Assembly (NCBI GenBank): GCA_028671895.1
Contig: JAPMAC010000196.1
Coordinates: 186,001 to 250,000 of the forward strand
Direction of reading: 5' to 3'
DNA from: Oenanthe sinensis
Taxonomy: Eukaryota > Streptophyta > Magnoliopsida > Apiales > Apiaceae
Length of the DNA stretch: 64,000 nucleotides
Part shown: piece by piece, positions 60,044 to 64,000 of the stretch
Numbering within the stretch: position 1 is the stretch's first letter
Layout of the letters: every line of letters begins with the position of its first letter
The notes under the pieces: generated by a model
What the model saw: the letters and a program-made list of their open reading frames with translations, nothing else
Told to the model about the DNA's origin: nothing
Database searches by the model: none
Translations under genes and position numbers: made by a program

Positions 60044-60990
60044 TACTTGGTATCTACAATGATAAAAGCACAAAATAAACATTAGATTGTCTGAGTTATT
60101 TATTATGTTCAAATAATTATGATATATTCATAATATATCTTCCACTATTTTTATCAAACTAATAGCCCTTACTATTAATTTGGAATGTATATCCCATAAT
60201 TCTTTCTAGTGAGCCAAGATCCATATTTCGTCATTTCTTAAGTCAACCACTGGAAGTCCTCAAGAATGATTATTTAGGTAGACAACATTTGTCAATTATA
60301 TCATATATAATTCTTGGATAGTTTGGTGAACAACGATTGATCTTATCTATCTAATAGACTTTTAACCAAACTCTATGCTTCTAAGTTCATAATGGTTGAA
60401 TATAACCGTTTACTTTCACCTTATTATGACGACTCAGTTAAGTTAGACCCAATGATACAACGGCCGAAGATAACCATTTATATTCGTCGCATCTCACCAC
60501 GATAGATAGGAGTCCCCTGCCACTGAAAGTCTTTCCCCTAATCGATCTAGGATTCGATGAGTGTTCATTCATTGGAAAGCATCTGATTAAAACTTAATAT
60601 TTTGTTAAGGGGTTTAGAAAATTTACGACGATTATGATCACATCATGAAGAGATCCTCAATTTTTCCTTGAACCAAATATTTCAAATTGACATCTTAAAT
60701 TGTTCATTTCCCAAGTAGATGGAGGATACCAGTGGTCACACTTAAAACCCATCAGCCTTACGAATACGCATATCCGCTTTTGTCAGAAAATCCCAATTAT
60801 AGATATCAAAATCCATATTCAATTCCGTGTTTTAAAAATCCATATTTCATAAACACAAGAATCTCATAATCGTTTGTTAATTTTAAAATCTTAAATCGTT
60901 AAAGATTTTATCTTGTTTAGCATGGCAAGCATGGCATGGGTGACGTATCTAATACATGCATGCATCATTAATCTAATTAAAGCATGCATC
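60044..60990 (-). other. copia 3 leader of the broken copy
   Basis: Matches 53572-54510 closely, including the AATATAACCGTTTA-type words and the GGCATGGC cluster, then diverges near GCATGCATC at about 60986. No primer-binding site follows. Confidence 0.75.
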
Positions 60991-61349
60991 TTCTACTCTA
61001 CACATACATTCATACATCAATATGTAAAGTGCAGTATGTAAACGTGCTTGGTTATGGCCCCTTTCCTATGTGATCCTTTCGAGCTAATGAAAGGATCAAA
61101 GTCAATCTATGGTGGTAAAATATAAATACAATTACATGTCTTCATTCTTCTTGTATCCATGGGTGCTTGCTTCTCTTCTTGGATCATCCTTCAATCTTCA
61201 AGTACATTACATGGAATAATTGAATACAACCTATACTAATGTACTTACATAAGAAAACTCGAGTTACATTCGAGGTTAAACAATTACAAGAATGAAGAAA
61301 ACGACATGCAAGTCGTATTTATAAAACCAAAACCAAAAAACCATTAATC
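60991..61349. other. Unassigned sequence between leader and inverted LTR
   Basis: About 360 bp without ORF or match elsewhere in the window. It may be the further leader missing from the other copy, or sequence brought in by the inversion. Confidence 0.4.
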
Positions 61350-62906
61350 TGTTAGTGTAGGTGCCCTAGAGGCAATACAATGTTTCTTTTAATTAAAGTT
61401 TTATGTCATTTGATTATTCAATAAACGTATTTATTATGACTTTAATTACTGCGATATATTTGTTAGCATAATAAATGTCCTTAGAATCATGATACACGTT
61501 ATATAGTTTAAGTACATGACTTGAATTTGAGATTATATAATATATCATATTCTTAAATGTCCCTAGTCGAGTATTACTATTATAGGACAATAATAATACA
61601 TAAATAGACTAGTATGTTGTTTGACAGATAACCATATCTCATTGGTTATAAGTATGGGCATACTAAAGTCAATGCATAGGTACATGTAGGAGTACATGGT
61701 ACTGGACAGACCCACAGTGAGATTCTTCATGTTTAATAAAGTCATAAGAAAGACTCACAGTGATAATGGTGTAATGATCCTCTGACTTGAGATCATTATA
61801 TTTCTATACGAAGATTAATATACTCTGACTACATTAAAAGTTACCTTTGACCGGGTGATGATAAAAGTGGACATCGGGTATATCATGAGTCGTATGAGAA
61901 ATATGAATGATAGATAAAGGATTTAACCCTCCTATAATTAGGAGAGATATTATTGGCCTCTTGATTGAGTGAGACTATAAAATGCATGGCCGTGCTCAAA
62001 TAATGATTTGTTTTTCATAGTCTACTCATGGATCAAGTAAACCCGGATTAAATGTTGAAGAGGATGACTAAATACATGCCTCGAGTTTAATCTATAATAT
62101 ATTTGGTTAAAGGGATTATATTACACGGAAACATTAATCATGAAAGGTTTTTTTATCAAATCACGATTTAATTATTGTTTAATTGGGTAGCAATGATGTA
62201 TTACTAGATACCGCTCATTGTTTATAATTTTATTGGAGAATAAAATTATTGCTAATTAAATAATAGCCTATAGGGTCACACACATAGAGCACTTAGAGGA
62301 ATAGTTAATTTAAATTATAGATTTAAATTAATTGATGATTGTTTGAATTTTATTATATTAATTAAGTGAGACTTAATTAATTGAAATAATATAAATTCGA
62401 AGTTGAAGAGGATTTCTGCCCATAATAATTAAGTATGACTTAATTATTAATTAAATAATAGAAAATCGTTTTATTATTTAATCCTATACCTACATGGGTT
62501 AGGTTTTACTGATTGGGCCTCTTAACCAGCATTATAAATAGATAATGATAGGGTTAAGAGGGATTACGTTTTTGAGAAACAAAACCCTAAAGGCAGCATC
62601 AGCAAGGAGGTAGAAAGAACAAAATTCGAAATCATCAAAGGAGGCTAGTACATCCATTCCGTAATCAAGATCGTGAGACGTTCTTGAAGGTGCTCGTGTG
62701 GATACCATAGAAGTGTTTTCGAGAGGAAGACACAAGTTGTGAAAGCTAGGATCTCCGTTGAGTTCGTGAAAGTCAAGACCAGACAAAGGTATGATTCCGT
62801 TTCACAATAATCAGTCCAGGCTTATACATGATCCTGCGTCAGGGTTCCGAAATTTTTCATTATATTTACGTTTAATCCGCTGCGTTTTATGCCTCGGAAC
62901 CCAACA
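61350..62906 (+). repeat. copia 3 LTR-3 (1,557 bp), inverted relative to the others
   Basis: TGTTAGTGTAGG...GGAACCCAACA, i.e. the sense orientation of the LTR, whereas LTR-1 and LTR-2 are antisense. TATA-like box TATAAATA at 62533-62540. It is followed at once by repeat R copy B, not by a primer-binding site, and the flanking 5-mers (TAATC, ACGCC) do not match, so it is not a simple solo-LTR insertion. Confidence 0.9.
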
Positions 62907-64000
62907 ACGCCCTCAAAATCCCGGGGTCTAGATCTGGGGGTCACCAACCAATCAACAATAAAATAATATACCAGAGGCACACTGGCCCAATAATAAATCA
63001 GATGCGCACTGACCCCGCCAACAACTAAGGATCGCTAACAGGTTATAGTATGAAATTAAGCAGCTGAAACTAAAAATAAATCCAAATACTTTATTACAAG
63101 CCCATTATTAATACACAAACTCAAATCCATAAGTCTAGATAAGTTTTAGGTCTAGATTCAGTTTTATTACAAGCACTATCTATAGACATACTAAAACAAC
63201 TAAATACCTGGGAGGCCCGAGAAGCGAGCCACCCTAACACCTGAGGCTCTCTATGCTGCTAGAGCTACTGTTGTGACTCATACTGGTTATCTGACATAAT
63301 TTAATAAAAAGCAAGAGTGAGCCAAAGAAATGCTCAGCAAGTATATGAACGATATAAATAAAATCAGAATAAAAATCTATATCGTGAACGGAATATAAAA
63401 CAGTTTATTATAAAAACTGAACAGTAAATAAATCACAGTTTATCTCAAACTGAAACAAGGCAGTATGTCATCAAAATGAATCAACTGCTCAAAATTAATA
63501 TATAATAGCCACACTGGCAATATGGATTGGATAATCAACACACACCACTATTGCCCCCTGATCAGGTTCAAAAGCAATAGGACTAGTTATGTCACACCAC
63601 ATAATCTAGATTTCAGTTAGGTACCATAGGCAAGTAATGTTAGCCTATAGGAAGATGGAATGATTACCATATCCTCCTTAAACTCCGCTGGACCTACTCC
63701 ACGACCACTTACGCATTAAAACTCCGCTGCGTTTCTTTCTATATTTAGTAATTTGTTTTTTTTATTTATTACCAAACTATTTATATTTTTAGGAAAATTA
63801 GGGGCTTAATCTTCATTAAAAGATAAATTATCTCATAATTAAAATAAAAGACCCAACAAATAATTTATGGGATAAAATATTAAAATAAATATTCTCAAAT
63901 AAATACAATATATATGTCAAAATTCTCCAAAAATTATGAATGTTTCAAAAATAATAAAATAAAGTCATTTTGATGATTTTATCATTTTCGTAAAAATAAA
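62907..64000 (+). repeat. Dispersed repeat R, copy B (runs off the window)
   Basis: Nearly identical to 40968-42061. Starts a few bases into the repeat (ACGCCCTC versus GACGTCCTC), directly at the LTR-3 terminus, so its first bases were removed by the junction. Confidence 0.8.

Noticed and set aside
61350..62906. LTR-3 as a simple solo LTR
   Set aside because: The flanking 5-mers TAATC and ACGCC do not match and the right flank is a truncated repeat, so a rearrangement is more likely.
1..64000. tRNA or rRNA genes
   Set aside because: No cloverleaf-like A/B-box arrangement or rRNA core sequence was recognised by eye; a tRNAscan-SE run would be decisive.

Overview
The window is nuclear DNA from a flowering plant, probably a eudicot. 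One many-exon host gene is followed by about 55 kb of nested and rearranged transposable elements. There are no bacterial-type operons, no CRISPR array and no rRNA. The exon sequence around the AGO1 N domain (an acidic IDDDD run followed by GSGG) looks like the asterid form as I remember it, so an asterid is a reasonable guess; the sequence alone does not prove it.

Layout. 1-7928 (+): a complete coding model of ARGONAUTE1, 21 coding exons that sum to 1,092 codons, with a miR168-like target site and two mutually inverted 188-bp MITEs in introns 8 and 10. 8.8-9.04 kb: end of a hAT-like element. 9.30-9.39 kb (-): an exon of a JmjC histone demethylase (JMJ25/IBM1 type). 9.47-15.76 kb (+): a decayed Ty1/copia element. 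15.68-28.31 kb: a 6,315-bp tandem duplication carrying two broken copies of a second copia element (-); its undamaged upstream end (primer-binding site and a long LTR) lies at 28.8-30.04 kb. 30.0-34.18 kb: hAT DNA with an apparently intact three-exon transposase (-) and several host exon-like pieces. 34.18-34.34 kb (-): a second JmjC exon, collinear with the one at 9.3 kb. 34.42-34.66 kb: a Stowaway-like MITE. 35.06-39.15 kb: a CACTA element with a 3-bp target duplication and an expansin-like gene fragment. 39.6-41.0 kb: a foldback element. 41-42.1 and 62.9-64 kb: two direct copies of a dispersed repeat. 42.3-47.7 kb: a retroelement end and leader with 120-bp tandem repeats. 48.0-62.9 kb: a third copia family with one uninterrupted gag-pol ORF, one broken copy and three 1.5-kb LTRs, one of them inverted.

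How the parts fit. AGO1 is the only clearly functional host gene; it loads miRNAs and slices their targets, and its own mRNA is normally a miR168 target. The two JmjC exons, on the same strand and in the right order, suggest that most of the TE nest between 9.4 and 34.2 kb lies inside what was once a single JmjC gene. Two chromatin/silencing genes may therefore originally have been tail-to-tail neighbours. The elements supply the only other full-length coding capacity (the hAT transposase and one copia polyprotein), but the copia copy has lost its primer-binding site and one LTR edge.
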